This document shows positions 48,549-61,100 of a DNA stretch of 64,000 nt, piece by piece. The notes under the pieces are model-generated. The model saw only the letters and a program-made list of their open reading frames with translations. It made no database searches and was not told the origin of the DNA. How positions within the stretch are numbered: position 1 is the stretch's first letter; each line of letters starts with the position of its first letter. Position numbers and translations under genes: made by a program. Location: positions 1,550,001 to 1,614,000 of the forward strand of contig NW_026946359.1 in the NCBI RefSeq assembly GCF_035222275.1. Direction: 5' to 3'. This stretch comes from Podospora bellae-mahoneyi. Taxonomy: Eukaryota; Ascomycota; Sordariomycetes; Sordariales; Podosporaceae.

Positions 48549-50338
48549 ATGGCGCCACCAAAGTTCATGGGCCTCTCTGGGAGGCCGTTATCCATGATGG
48601 TATCAGCTGTTGCGACGACGGGGTTCCTCCTCTTCGGTTACGACCAAGGTGTGATGAGTGGTATCATCACGGCCCCAGCTTTCAACAACATGTTTCCAGA
48701 AACAAAAGACAACTCGACAATGCAAGGATTTGTGACGGCCATTTACGAGATCGGATGTCTGGCGGGCGCCATGTTCATGCTTTGGGCTGGTGATCTGCTC
48801 GGCAGACGACGAGGCATCATTGCGGGCGCCAGCATCATGTTGATTGGCGTTATCATTCAGGTTGCGACGGTCAAGGATAAGAACCCGCTGGCTCAGCTCA
48901 TCGTTGGTCGCGTTATCATGGGCGTTGGAAACGGCATGAACACCTCGACAATTCCCACTTACCAGGGTGAGTGACACAACATTGTCATCAAACAGGAAAC
49001 AGGAAACTGACAGTGACCACAGCTGAATGCAGTAAGACGTCCAATCGAGGACTTTTGATCTGTATCGAAGGTGGTGTCATCGCTTTCGGTACACTGATCG
49101 CCTACTGGCTCGACTACGGTGCTTCCTACGGCCCCGATGACCTTGTCTGGCGTTTCCCTATTGCCTTCCAGGTCATCTTCGCCGTGCTCATCATCTTCCC
49201 CATGATGTTCCTTCCCGAGTCGCCGAGATGGCTTCTGAGCCACCAGCGCGAGGCGGAAGCTGACCGAGTCATCGCCGCCATCCGTGGTTACGAAGAGGGA
49301 AGCCCCGAGGCTCTGCTCGAGCGCAACCTCATTGTCGATTCTCTCCGTGCCTCTGGTGGTTATGGCCAGAAGAGCACTCCCGTCAAGGCTCTCTTCACTC
49401 ACGGTAAAACGCAGCACTTCCGCCGCATGCTGCTCGGTTCCTCGGCCCAGTTTTTCCAGCAGGTCGGCGGCTGTAACGCAGTCATTTACTATTTCCCCAT
49501 CCTGTTCGAGGAGTCCATCGGCACCGATCACAACATGTCACTCCTCTTGGGCGGTGTCAACATGATCGTTTATTCCATCTTCGCCACCACTTCCTGGTTC
49601 ATCGTCGAGCGCGTCGGCCGGAGAAAGATGTTCCTCATCGGGAGTTTGGGACAGTCCCTTTCCATGGTCATCACGTTCGCCTGCCTTATTGACGGCAAGG
49701 AAATGACTGCTCGCGGCGCTGCTGTGGGCTTGTTTACCTACATTGCCTTCTTCGGCGCCACCTGGCTCCCCTTGCCCTGGCTCTACCCTGCCGAAGTCAA
49801 CCCCATCAAGACCAGAGCCAAAGCCAACGCTGTCTCCACCTGTGTCAACTGGCTGTTCAACTTTGTCATTGTCATGGTTACGCCTATCATGGTCTCCAAC
49901 ATTGGCTGGGGAACCTACCTCTTCTTTGCAGCAACAAACGCTTGCTTCATCCCGGTCATTTACTTCTTCTACCCTGAGACAGCAAAGAGATCTCTCGAAG
50001 AGATCGACATCATCTTTGCCAAGGGCCACGCAGAGAAGATGAGCTATGTCCGGGCTGCGAAGGAGCTGCCGCATTTGCAGCCAGAGGAGATTGAAGGGTA
50101 CGCGAGAAAGTATGGTCTTGTTGGGCACGGCGAGAGCGATAGCTCGACTGAAGTTGGAACTATTGGTGATGAGAGGAGAGATGTGGAGAAGAATTTCAGT
50201 GGACAGAGCGGAAATACGACGAATAGCAGTGATGAGGGGTTGCCTGGCAGAGGGCGGGGTCCGTCGGTTGTTGATGAGGGGGGTGTGGAAAGTGGTTTTG
50301 GGGATGGAGTTAACACGAGTAGGAAGGCTGATAATTAG
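48549..50338 (+). CDS. MFS hexose transporter
   Basis: Two exons, 48549-48966 and 49023-50338, intron 56 nt; 577 residues. Sugar-porter MFS protein of the plasma membrane: TGFLLFGYDQGVMSGI in helix 1, GDLLGRRRGIIAGA, VGRVIMGVGNGMNTSTIPTY (read up to the junction, continuing AECSKTSNRGLL), [32 protein letters not shown] in helix 7, VERVGRRKMFLIG, WLYPAEVNPIKTRAKANA and FFYPETAKRSLEEIDIIF. The GYDQGVMSG, QQVGG and PETxxRSLEE set marks monosaccharide transporters (HXT/MstA-like). A hydrophilic Ser/Gly/Asp-rich tail of about 80 residues follows helix 12 and may serve turnover control. Substrate preference is not readable. Confidence 0.94.
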
Positions 50339-51043
50339 GGGGGGTTATGATGGTGACGATTGAGAGAAAATGAATGGTGGATCATATGGTGGATGATACC
50401 AGGCTTCTAAGCATGATGTTTTCTTATTTTTTGAAGATTTTTTTTTTTTTGGATCACTCATGACTTATAGACATAGAAGGCTATGGTCGTCTGGGAGAGA
50501 ATACCCTTTTGGCTTTTGTAGATATGGCTTTGTTTATGGTCATCTAGGATAGATGATAGTTGATGAAAGATTTTGTTTTTGAATATTTTGTGCTTGTGTT
50601 GGTTCTTGGTGTGTGTTGAATGATGGATGATGTGCAGGGGTCGCAAGGGTCACATGCACTGTCAACACGGCCTGTGAGGCCGGCTCCCCGGTTATGGAGT
50701 TCCACGATTGCCACGAGGTGGCAATATCAGGTCTTTCGTCGAATTAACATTTGCGTGTACCTGGAATAAATGGGGTGGGGTGGTGAATGCTGAGGAGTCG
50801 CAGCAGTTGGGAACATCCATCCCTTCCCCTTGTCGATCCACGATAATATTGACTTATTAAAGTATAGTATAAGTCAAGATCTCTTGAACGTGGGTTGCCT
50901 ACAGAGTCTCGCTGTTCTTGGTATTCGGCGACTGATGCTTGGGCATGCAGTACACAATTTTCTTATCCTCACAATTCCAAGCTGTCAACTCCAACACTAC
51001 ATCTGCAGAAACACCACCTCGTAAGGACAACACAATACCGCAA
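50339..51043. other. Intergenic, no supported gene
   Basis: Contains homopolymer T runs near 50430-50450 and ATG-rich low-complexity sequence in the 3' flank of the transporter. No coding frame supported. Confidence 0.5.
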
Positions 51044-51441
51044 TTATTCAGCTACAGCCTCTGTTGTGGCATACACCTCAGCTTCATCGGGCTTGTCTCC
51101 CGCTGCCGTTTTGCAGCCAAAGTTACCGCACCCATACACCCACTGGCAATCACACAAGTAGTAGCACTCGGGGGTCCTGGTCAAGGGCGTAGATCCCTGG
51201 CAACTGGTAGTTGCGTTGCATCTGTTCCAATTCTCCGCGGTGTAGCACTCGAGTGCCCAGTAGCCCTGACGCCTGTAATGGGTTGGGTTGGGCGAAGTGT
51301 CGGCTGCTACGATGGGCGCTGCTATAGCGAAAGTGATGTTGAGCCCCAGAAAGAAAATTTGGATAGTGGAGGGGATCTAGATGGTGGATTTATTAGTAGA
51401 GGGCTGTTGAAGAGGGGTTCGTGTGGTCTCTCTACCTTCAT
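51044..51441 (-). CDS. Small secreted cysteine-rich protein, 6-nt first exon
   Basis: Hand-built model: exon 1 is only ATGAAG (51441-51436), intron 59 nt (GTAGAG...CTAG), exon 2 51376-51044; 112 residues. It starts MKIPSTIQIFFLGLNITFA, a clear signal peptide, then APIVAADTSPNPTHYRRQ and a cysteine-rich core: ECYTAENWNRCNATTSCQG, TRTPECYYLCDCQWVYGCG and NFGCK, eight cysteines in all. Without the micro-exon the long frame has no Met before the hydrophobic stretch. Size, secretion and even cysteine number match fungal effector-like or antimicrobial small proteins; no named family recognised. It would be missed by ORF callers because the coding frame lacks its own start codon. Confidence 0.72.
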
Positions 51442-52755
51442 GGTTGGATGGTGGAATTGGAAAAGTTGATCGGCTATACAGGGTCGGTGGTAAGTAGTCT
51501 TTGATGCCTGAAGGATGTACGATGCGATGGTGAAAAGATTGTTAGATCATTGAACCGTCTCAGGAGGGGGAGGAAGCGGTTTAGATAGATACACAAATCG
51601 GCTTGCTGCGACTTTGAGGTGGCCTCCCTCTCAGCTGGACGCCTAACAACAATGCTTTGCCTCTATCATGTCTTCAGTATCTAGCAAGGACTTGCTTTTT
51701 TGTTGTTCACTGACGGGCAGCAGATATGCTGGTCATGAGGATACTTGAAAGGAAGTTATTTCAAGTGTCGGTGGGAGATTGCTGTCTTGCTTTGCAGCAT
51801 ACCGCCGCTCGAAGGATTAGCAATATGCACACATAGACACACACAAGCGAGGCCGTGTAGATAAACCTAGCACTTAATAGTGTGTTCCAAGAGGACATCC
51901 TTGTCTGGGCACGAACCGATCGGCAGGTGGTACACTGGCGGAGACATTGCGACTCACAGATTCACCACATGTGACACAACTAGGTATTTAGACCGTTGAG
52001 GCTCTTTGCATGAAGTCATATTTATTCCCTGGTCAAGTGAAAAGTCCCCTGTGTCATGAGCCATGATCATACACGTTGTGGTTTCCCCAGCATTGTTACC
52101 AACAGTCAGTCGTAACATAGACGCTCCTATGCCACTTTCCCGTTTCATCATGAAAAGACAGTACCAACATAACCTCCTGCCTGTCAAGAGATATCAGCGG
52201 ATCGGTCATTCCCTCCGTGACGATGAAAGGCAAGACGGGTTCCCCGGAAGCAGCGGGCCTTCTAATTTAAATTCTGTTGTTGGTCTACGTGTTGGCGGCT
52301 CAACGAAAGTATTGGGTCGAGTTAGTAAATCACAATCATACTCTGTAAATTAACAACTACCTCACCGAACGGCTCTGGGAGTATACTCATGCTTCCGTTA
52401 TCAGGCCAGAACTAGTCAACGTCAAGAGTCTTTCGAATTTGGGCACAGAATCTCTCTTCATCACACCACGAACCGCTGGCAGCCAACCGGGCCACCACAA
52501 GGAACAATACAGACCGCATTGCATTATACTCGGACCGAATACTCTCTCTTATCATTGTGCCAGAACCCATTCATCAACAAATGCTCCTCCACCAGAAAGC
52601 TGGTTGCGACAAATCGAGACGGTGTATCATTCACCAGTTCCCACAGCGACACACACAAATCATATCCATTCCAACCCGTATACCCAATCCTTGTCAACGT
52701 TTTCATCAAATCCTCAACTCACTCCCCCGTCCCAACCGTTTCCCAAACCAATACC
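51442..52755. other. Intergenic, no supported gene
   Basis: Divergent spacer between the cysteine-rich protein gene and the small ORF at 52756. No motif-bearing frame. The right part is C/A-rich, consistent with a fungal 5' flank. Confidence 0.5.
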
Positions 52756-53046
52756 ATGGACCCTAACAACGCCCAACACCAACCCCTCATCCCTCACCCA
52801 CCCCTCGAGCCCGCCCTGCAGTCATGGACAACAGACGGGTGCCCCATAGTCGACGGCAAATACCTCGATCTCGCCACCGGCGAGGTCAAGACACACGACG
52901 GCCTCGTGACCGGCGGGCCACCCTCGCTAAGCGTCTACTGGCACAACAGATCTCCAACACCGCATCATGACAAGGACCGGCCATTCTACTCCCTCTCGGG
53001 CTTCCGCCAGATGACCGTGACAGATTACCTGGCTAAAGGTTGGTGA
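52756..53046 (+). CDS. Hypothetical 96-residue protein
   Basis: ATG in an ideal context (ACCATGG) opens a 96-codon frame with strong C/G preference at third positions, unlike the flanks, which supports real coding. The sequence is Pro/His-rich at first (NAQHQPLIPHPPLEPALQSW), then GCPIVDGKYLDLATGEVKTH and FYSLSGFRQMTVTDYLAKGW. No signal peptide or membrane segment. The frame is open for 79 codons upstream, but that part lacks the codon bias. A further exon downstream is possible, since a weak donor overlaps the last codons. Family unknown. Confidence 0.5.
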   Translation: MDPNNAQHQPLIPHPPLEPALQSWTTDGCPIVDGKYLDLATGEVKTHDGLVTGGPPSLSVYWHNRSPTPHHDKDRPFYSLSGFRQMTVTDYLAKGW

Positions 53047-53363
53047 CCTACTCAAGACAGGTGTTTGCACTGTGGATTCGATGACCGCGACGAAGTACTC
53101 GGTCAACTTTGGTTGTCATTACCCCGCTCACGAACGGCGAGCTCAGGGGAGGCGCTTGGGAGGCGTGGGTTGCTGCAGGTTGGGGAGAGCTTAAAGGCCG
53201 AGTCAACGTTTTATTTAGAAACAAAATGAACGTTCTCAGGTTGAAACTCCAACTTTCGGCCCAGTCAAGCAGCAAGCTTGCTTTGTGGCTGGCTTCAATG
53301 ATAGCCGGCCGCCAGAACGCCACGCCCTCTCCCGCCCACTGTGCCGCCGCCCACCTGATGGAA

Positions 53364-54153
53364 TCACTTCTTGGAAGTGTGACAACAATGAAAATCCGCC
53401 TTCATCGCCCTCTCCGCGATCCAATCCCCACAATAACACTGCTGCCCAGCCTCCGTCCCAAAGTATTTCCTCTCTTCCCCGCAAAAAAAGTCCGCACAAG
53501 CCTGGTTCGTCATCTTGATACTCGCCGTCTCGGCGAACTGCTGCGTCAGGATCCGCTCGAGATCATCAATGTAGCAGCTTATGTACCTGTAGTTTGGGGG
53601 CCGTGATGTGAACCGAGATTTGCTGCAGCAGGGGCTGCGGGACTTTGGGTTGATGAGGAGGGTTCGCCAGGCGATGTTTTGGTTGGTGCGGTGGTGGTGC
53701 TATTGTTGTCGGGCGACTCGCGGAGAATAGGTACAACGGTTGTCCACGATGGGTGTGGGAACCGTCTGCTCGAGAGAGCCAGTTTTTCTGCCGTAAATCC
53801 CTGCTACAAAGACCGAGACCTGCTGTTACAAGAAGTAACAAGCCGGAGACGACGATGAGAAGAAGGCCGAGTCGGATACCGCAGGGCGTCTTCTCTGGTG
53901 GGTCGGAGATCTGTTGTTGGGCTGCACTAGGTGCTTTTGGATAATACTGATAGGGTATGCGTATCGGTATAGGAGGACGCCGAGGGCGGGTAAACGGACA
54001 TCAGAGCTGTGTGGTGGTCATTGTAGACTTCAAAGTCCTGAAGGGTCGTGTGGCGACAGCGGCGAGACGGGATTCTATTCCAAAAGTCAGCATGAACGCG
54101 GTGTAACATATCTCTGTGATAATCCGTACCTTTCGCGAGTGATCTCTGTGCAT
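53364..54153 (-). pseudogene. WSC-domain type II membrane protein, frame-broken
   Basis: First exons read cleanly: 54153-54130 (MHRDHSRK), 54037-53996 (DFEVYNDHHTALMS) and from 53946 (YYPKAPSAAQQQISD). A single membrane segment follows (CGIRLGLLLIVVSGLLLLV), so an internal N-terminus with an external C-terminal domain. A Ser/Thr/Pro-rich linker (NNSTTTAPTKTSPGEPSS) and a WSC-like domain come next: YRYISCYIDD, MTNQACADFFCGEERKYFG and GQQCYCGDW, ending HCCHTSKK. WSC domains bind wall glycans. The membrane part, linker and WSC part lie in three different frames with no plausible introns between them. The gene is therefore decayed or carries two sequencing slips, one at a run of five C. The WSC end is also short. 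Confidence 0.6.
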
Positions 54154-54623
54154 TGTGAGTAACCACGCGGTCGGTGATAAAGGAAGGAATGGGAAATGGT
54201 GGGGGAAGGCTAATAGGTCTGGATGCGGGCTCTGGAAGGATTTGAGGAACTGACCCAACCACATGGATCAGGTTCAGGGAAGGGCCGCGCCATGCCTCTG
54301 CGACCATGCCACCGGCCACCGGCCGTCAACGTCCATAACATAAAAGCCAAAAGCCCATCACAAGTCGAGAATCGACTAACCAAGGCCAAGAAATGGTCGG
54401 TATTGCCCTCAATCCAATCAGGAGGCGGCCAAGTGTTACACATGGTGCCGATCTGTAGCAAACCCCTTTTCAAGGAGCGAAGGACTGCTTGCGCCATCCC
54501 GCAACAACAACAAAGGGACCATAGAGACACAAATCTTTCTTTCTCATGTGAAATAAATCAATGTGATCTGTCATTCCTCCTCCAGAAAGCCATTATTCCC
54601 ACCCAACTCTCCCAAAATCAAGG
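54154..54623. other. Intergenic, no supported gene
   Basis: 5' flank of the WSC-domain gene; longest frame 134 codons on the plus strand, without motif. Confidence 0.45.
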
Positions 54624-54944
54624 CTAGCCCATCGTGCAATACATCGACACGGCGATGGCGCAAAGGACCTTGGTGAGCATGATGACGGACTTGGTGTTGG
54701 CTGCGACTGTTGCGCTGGTTCGTTCTGGTTGTGTTGATGCCAGTTGTGGCAGATAGTTCACAGGAGTGGCTGTGGTGTATAATATGGGCAGGCACTGGTC
54801 ATCCTCATTCAGGTCACAGTAGAGCAACTTCCACCATGTGTGGCGGTGTGGGTCGGAGATAACAAAGCTCTGCTTTGGTAAGAGCCCGCCCGCTGCTTTG
54901 CTGTTAGCCGGCCACAGATAGCCTTCCCTAGAAAGCCTATTCCG
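54624..54944 (-). pseudogene. Orphan 3' coding fragment
   Basis: An open minus-strand frame of 106 codons without a Met near its beginning. It includes GYLWPANSKAAGGLLPKQSF, PHRHTWWKLLYCDLNEDDQC and a C-terminal Thr-rich part ending in a hydrophobic stretch (VIMLTKVLCAIAVSMYCTMG) just before the stop. The end resembles a GPI-attachment tail or membrane anchor. Its beginning is cut off by a stop at about 54945, and only 200 bases separate it from the megasynthase gene, so a missing exon is unlikely. Best read as the remaining end of a surface-protein gene. Confidence 0.35.
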
Positions 54945-55147
54945 CTATTTCAGGTTACTCTCCTAGGCCGCAGTCTCACGCGGTCTAAGGTTACATGACT
55001 GCCTACATCATCGCTACTATCCCGACTATAGGCATTCACCAATGGGACTCCGATATTGTTGGTATCCAACGAAAGAAAGTCAATTTGTATCATCGATCCC
55101 TACAGTCTATCCAAAACTACAGCTATCCCGTCGGTCTTCCTCGCAGT

Positions 55148-58100
55148 CTACTCAGTCACCAAACAAGGCAACACCAGCGTCCTCCTCCCCTCTCCCCAAC
55201 CCTCTTCAAAATAGCCCGCAATCACATCCCCCAACCCCCTAACCCTCGCCTCCTCAAGCCACCTGCCCATCGTCCAAACCTCAATCTTCCTTCCTGTCCG
55301 CCGGGCCAAGTACCCCGCCAACCCCTCGGCCGTGCCCTCGATCTTCTCCTCGTCATCCCCTCCCACATGATGAACATACGACACCTTGCTCTTCCCTGCT
55401 TGATCCACCGCCAAAGCCGCAGCAACAACATCACCAGCTACCCTCCCCACCTCAGCCATGTCCACATTCCCTTCCACCTCCAGCCCGGGTATGTGGGGTA
55501 CAGCACCCATCTTGGAGCTGAACCGCAATAGGGTCCCCACAACATCTGGTGCGACCTTCACGGCCTCCCCTTTTCCATCCTCTGCCGTGTATAGTGACAC
55601 TGGCCTGTGTATCACGACTGTGACTCCCTTTCCAGCCAAGCGTTCAAGCATGACCTCTCCAATCCACTTTGATGCCGCGTAACCTTCTTTGACTGCTGCG
55701 TCGGACTCGCATGGCGGGAAACGCGCAAGTGAGCCAGGGGAAAGAGATTTTCCGCCGTGTTGCTTCTGGGCAAAGGCAGCAACAGAGGCAGTGGAGATGA
55801 AGTGCACTGGCACCTTCTTTCCTGCCTGGAGTTGACCGGCAAGCACCGCGAATCGTGCGAGCGTTCTTGTAGACAGAACATTGGCCGGCTTGAGTGAGTC
55901 GTACGTCTTGAGGAAGCTAGTGTCTGCGCCATTGTGTATCATGACGTCTGCTCTTGATGCCAATGTCTGGAACAGGTGTATGGAAAGGCCTAGCAAGGGC
56001 GAGGTGAGGTCGCCGGGATATTCTTTGACTTTGGGGTGACGATGGATCCGGCCCGAAGAGCTGTCGGTACCGGACCGGACCGCGACGCAGTGCACGGTCT
56101 TGACCTGATCGGAAGAGATGAGGTGTTCGAGCAGGTGTTGCCCAAGGAACCCCGTTGCACCTGTGAGGATGACTTCCAGACCGTGCCCTTCAGAAACGCG
56201 CTCTTCCGCAGCAGCTGTCTCCAAGGGCAGGTCCTCCTCCAAGAAGCCTTCCACAAGAAGTGATATCTCCTTGTCCCAATCAACAACAGTCACCACATCT
56301 CGCGCTGGATCCTTCAGACCGGTAGTAGCCGTCTGGACAAGCGATGCCATGGCCCCTAGTGAACTTGCCCTGAAGAGGCTCGGCAACGAGGTGGTATTCT
56401 CCAGACCAAACTTCCTCTTCAGCGATGCCTGCAGTTGGATGAGAAGCAGCGAATTGCCTCCCACCCTAAAGAAGTCGGCTTCCTTCCCCGTGACTGGCGC
56501 ATGAGCCGTTGGCAGCACCTCCAACCAGATCTCCCGAATTCGCGACTCTGTCTCGGTTAGAGACTCTGCCACACCGGTTTCGCCGTCATCACCGATTTCT
56601 GGAAGTGGCAGCGTGTCCAAGGCGCGACGATCCAGCTTCCCGTTCGGCGTCAAAGGCAGCTTCTCAATCGGCACCGCAAAAGAGGGGCACATGTACGGCG
56701 GCAAAGGAAGTCGAGCGATCATGTCCTGCAGGTCAAAGTCCTTGTCGTTTTTGTTGAGAACAACAAAGGCAACCAACAGGTCCCCTTCTCGCAAGGACAC
56801 AGCAGCTTGGCTCACATTCTCTGCCCCAGCCGTCTTGACAATCACAGCTGCCACCTCGTCCAGTTCAACCCTGACACCCCTGATCTGGACCTGCGCATCG
56901 CCCTCAATACGACCAAGGCATTGAAGTGATCCATCGGGCAAGAACCGACCCAGATCTCCCGTGCGGTAGAATCTTGTGTCCCTCATGCTAAATTTCAAGG
57001 CAAACGGAGGGTCGATGATGAATCTAGCCACTGGTTCATCCGGCCTGGTGACATATCCGCCTGCTGCAACACCAACTCCTCCAATGAATATCTCGCCTGG
57101 GAATCCCTCTGGAACTGGCTCAAGCTTGTCATTGACGATGACGACGGTATAGTTCGGTATAGCAGTCCCAACATCGGGGTCTTCATCCCGATCCTTGCGG
57201 CGATAGTCGACAAACGTCCTGGTGCACGAAACGGTCCCCTCTGCCGGTCCATATGCATTTACCAATCTCAGATCTGTCAGTCCCAAAAAGGCAAACGCGT
57301 CCAGGTGATTCCGCGTCAGCTTTTCCCCACCACTCACGGCCAACTTCCAGCTCGTGCACTTTCTCAAACCCTCCCCGCCAAAGCGGATCAGGGCAGCATA
57401 TTCGGACGGAACGCCAACGGTGTAGGTGACACCTTCGTGGGCCATGATCTTTGCAATAGAAGCTGGGTCTCCTCGGACACTGTCTGGTACCATGACCACC
57501 GTTCCTCCATGTGCCAGTCCACCAAAGATCTGCTCCAGGGAGCAGTCGAACCCAAGTGAGCTTTGCTGCAGAACCGTCTCCCTTTTGATGTCATGCAATG
57601 ACTTTACAGCAAGGACTTGGTTGAGAATATTTGTGTGTGACATGATCACGCCTTTCGGACGGCCGGTGGAGCCGCTGGTGAAGATGATGCAGGCCGGGCT
57701 GTCACTTGCAATGTTGAGAGGGAGTTCATCCTGGTCGTGGTTGTGATTGTTGGCTTTGACTGAGTCGATATCAACGATTGGAACGCTTGACCCAATAAAG
57801 TCCTGAAGAGTAGCCAGGTCCTCTTCCCCCTTGCACAGCAAAATATGAGGCTCGCAATCCTCGAGCATCAGCGCCAGCCGCTCGAGAGAGTTACGTCGTT
57901 CAAGGGGCACATAAACGCAACCCGCCGCCATGATTGCCAGCATTGCGCACAGTATGTCCCCCATACCGGTGGCGTAAACTGCGACAGTCCTTCCTTTCCC
58001 AACAACCTGCTGCGCCAGTGCGGTTCTGATCACACCGACCCTCACTATTAACTGCTGATATGTGATAGATGCCGTTTTATCCTTGATGGCGATATTCTCA

Positions 58101-61100
58101 GGGTATTTCGCCGCCATCCGGAATACTCGATGAATGACGGTAACATCCTCGTTGATCGCCATGTCAGGTCCAGTTCCAGCCATAACACCCCGCCTGGCAC
58201 ACTCCTCGTCAGCAAGGCGAAGCTCCTGCAACGCAGGGCTTACTGCGCCATCCATTCGATAAACCAACCCCTCCAACAACGTCACAAACGACCGCCCCAG
58301 CACCTCAGCATCAAACTCCGAGTACAGGTACTTCTGTACTCCAAACCCAATCCAAACCCCCCCATCCCCAATATCTGTCACGTCCAGGTGCAAGTCGAAC
58401 GGATTCCTTGCCACAATCATGTCAGTCCACTCAACCTCACAGCCCCCTCCCCAGTTAGACCTCGACGACCCATGACCAAGACGGTAGTTGATCGCTACCT
58501 GGAACAGCGGGTGACGGTCACCACTTCTCGGAATGTACAACTTCGTGACAAGAGCGTCAAACGGAAGAGTAGAGTGCTCCAGAGCAGAAAGCATTGCCTC
58601 CTTGGTCGACAACAGCAAATCATCGAACGAAGCATTTGGAGAAAGCGAGAAACGCAGGGCGAGCGAGTTGAGAAAGTACCCAATCGTATGCTGGAACTCA
58701 TCACCCTCTGGACGATTAGAATCCATTACTCCAATAACCAAGTCTGACACGTCAAGCCATCTGGATAGAAAAGCTGCCAATGCTGCAAGACAAAAGTGGA
58801 ACTTGGTAACTCGTGCTTGGGTGCACTTTGCCTTAATAGCTTTGGCGAATTTGGAATCGAGTTTCACCTCGAACGTGTGAGATCCAAAGGGCGGGTCTTG
58901 AGGGCCGCCAAGCTGCTTGCGGTGTCTTAACTTGGCGAAGGGGAAGAGAGGGAGCACTGAAGGTGTGATCTGGTAGATCCCTTGCCAATATTTCAAGTCG
59001 CGCTCAAACTTGTCAGGGTCGGCACATAGTTGAAGTTGGCGTTCAGAAAGATCAATCGCCTGGACTGGCGATGGCAGGAGTGTCAGGGCTTGTGGATCCG
59101 AATACCCTAGTTGGAGCTCATACAAGAACTGAACAAGGCTTGCGCCGTCCATAATGAGGTGATGGTAGGCGACAATGATCCAACCTTCCGTCATCGTGTG
59201 TCGGACCACAATGGTACGCATAACCTCGCCATGCCCAACATCAAACTGATGGTTCTTGACGGCTGTGAGCTGTGTATTAAAGTCGTGTTGGCTCCCTTCC
59301 AAGACTTCCAAAGAAAGTCTGCCCGCACCATGAACGGCCTGCCGCCCGCTTGCTGAGTCAAAGAAGAACGAGCTTCGAAGAGCTTCATGTCTTGCAGTAA
59401 CTGCCTTGATAGTTCTCTCCAGCCTCGCGAGGTCCAAACTACCAGTGAACTTGCCCGCAATGACACAGTTATGGGTGGACTTGTCTTGCAGAAAGTTGTC
59501 AAGGAAGAGCAGGCGATCTTGACCATGAGATGTAGAGCCAACACGAAAAATATCATGCTCAGAGACACTGTCATCGCCATGATTCGTACTCTCAGCTGGT
59601 GTGGCTGTTCCAGTGTTGCTCACTTCAGTTGAAGGAGCAAATGTTGGCTCAACCGGGGATGAGCCAATGTTCATGTGCCGTAATATCTCGGCACCCAGCT
59701 CTCGAACGGACGGGCTGTCCAGAATCTTGAGTGCAGGCAGATTGACACCAAGTTCTTTGGAGATCCATGTGCGAAGCTGAATAGCCACCAATGAGTCCAG
59801 TCCAAGTGACAAGAGCGGTGCGAGTGGATCGATCTTTTGCTCAAGTGGAATCTGAAGCGTGTGTTGCAACTTTCTTCCCATCGCTGATTCCAGCACAGCC
59901 AACGCAGTGCCAGAAGGGGCAGACGTAATACTTTCCATCAAGCTGACCTGCTCAACCGATGAATCCGCGTCAGTCCCTGCTTGCCCCTTTTGTGAAGCGA
60001 CACTGCCTTCCACAAGAAAGTGCGACATGCGAGGAAGGTTGAACCAGCTTGGCCGGCGCGACTGATCTGGATCCGACAAATCCCAAAGCCCAAGGCCAGT
60101 AAGGAGATCAGCCTCCTTATCAAAGTTCCTGCCGCCCGCAAAGATTGCCTCGGCAAACATGACGTGCAAGTCAGCCTCAGACAAAGGCTGGGTGTTGTGT
60201 TTGCTGGCCAGCTCAACGGCCTCAAAGGCGTTGGATGACTTTGTCAGATACCCCACGTCAGACAAGACACCAATGTCAATGACACTGGCCGGAACACCGC
60301 GTTTTCTTCTTTGCTGCGCGAGGCCTGTCATAAACAGGTTTGCTGCGTTGTAGTTGGCCAACCCGGGAACACCAACCACACTGGATGCCGATGACAGGAA
60401 AACGAAGAAGTCCAAGTTGTCTGAGGAGCCAAAGGCAGCTTCGAGGTTGATTGAGCCCTGCACCTTGGGCCGGAGAACCGCGTTCAGATCTTCCAGCGTC
60501 AGGTTTTCGAACGCTCGGTCGCGAAGAATCATGGCACCATTGACCACGCCTCCAACCGGTGGCATTTCAGGCTCCATGTCGGATACTCCCGCAACGGCGT
60601 TTAGGACGCTGTTGCGGTTTGACAGATCCAGTGGTAATACCTGCAATTTGGCGCCCTTGTGAGCCAGCTTTTCAACTTCGGTGCATTCAACCGATGGGTT
60701 GCGGCTGGCTAAGATGAAGTACCGCGCCCCATGATCAGCCATCCAGTTGCAGAGTGAAAGGCCAACCGATCCTGTGAGACCAGCCAGGAAGTAGGTTTTA
60801 TCGGAAGAGAGCAGGTATGAGCCTTGGAGAGGGCGAACGAACGATTGAACAGCTATTTCACTGGAGGAATGGATATTGGTCCAGTCGACAATAGTGGTTG
60901 GGTTGGCGGTGTGGGAACCAGCTGCCAATAGCTCGGCAGGTACCAGCCGCGATCCGAGTCTCGTTGACTCATCGTCCTCTGTACTTCTCAACTTGAGCTT
61001 TGCAATAGCATCACCGAACGACCCCATAGAAAAGGCAAGATCCACAACCCAGCCATTTTCTTGACGTGCAGGTACCTTAAATATCCTGGCAGACTTGTCG

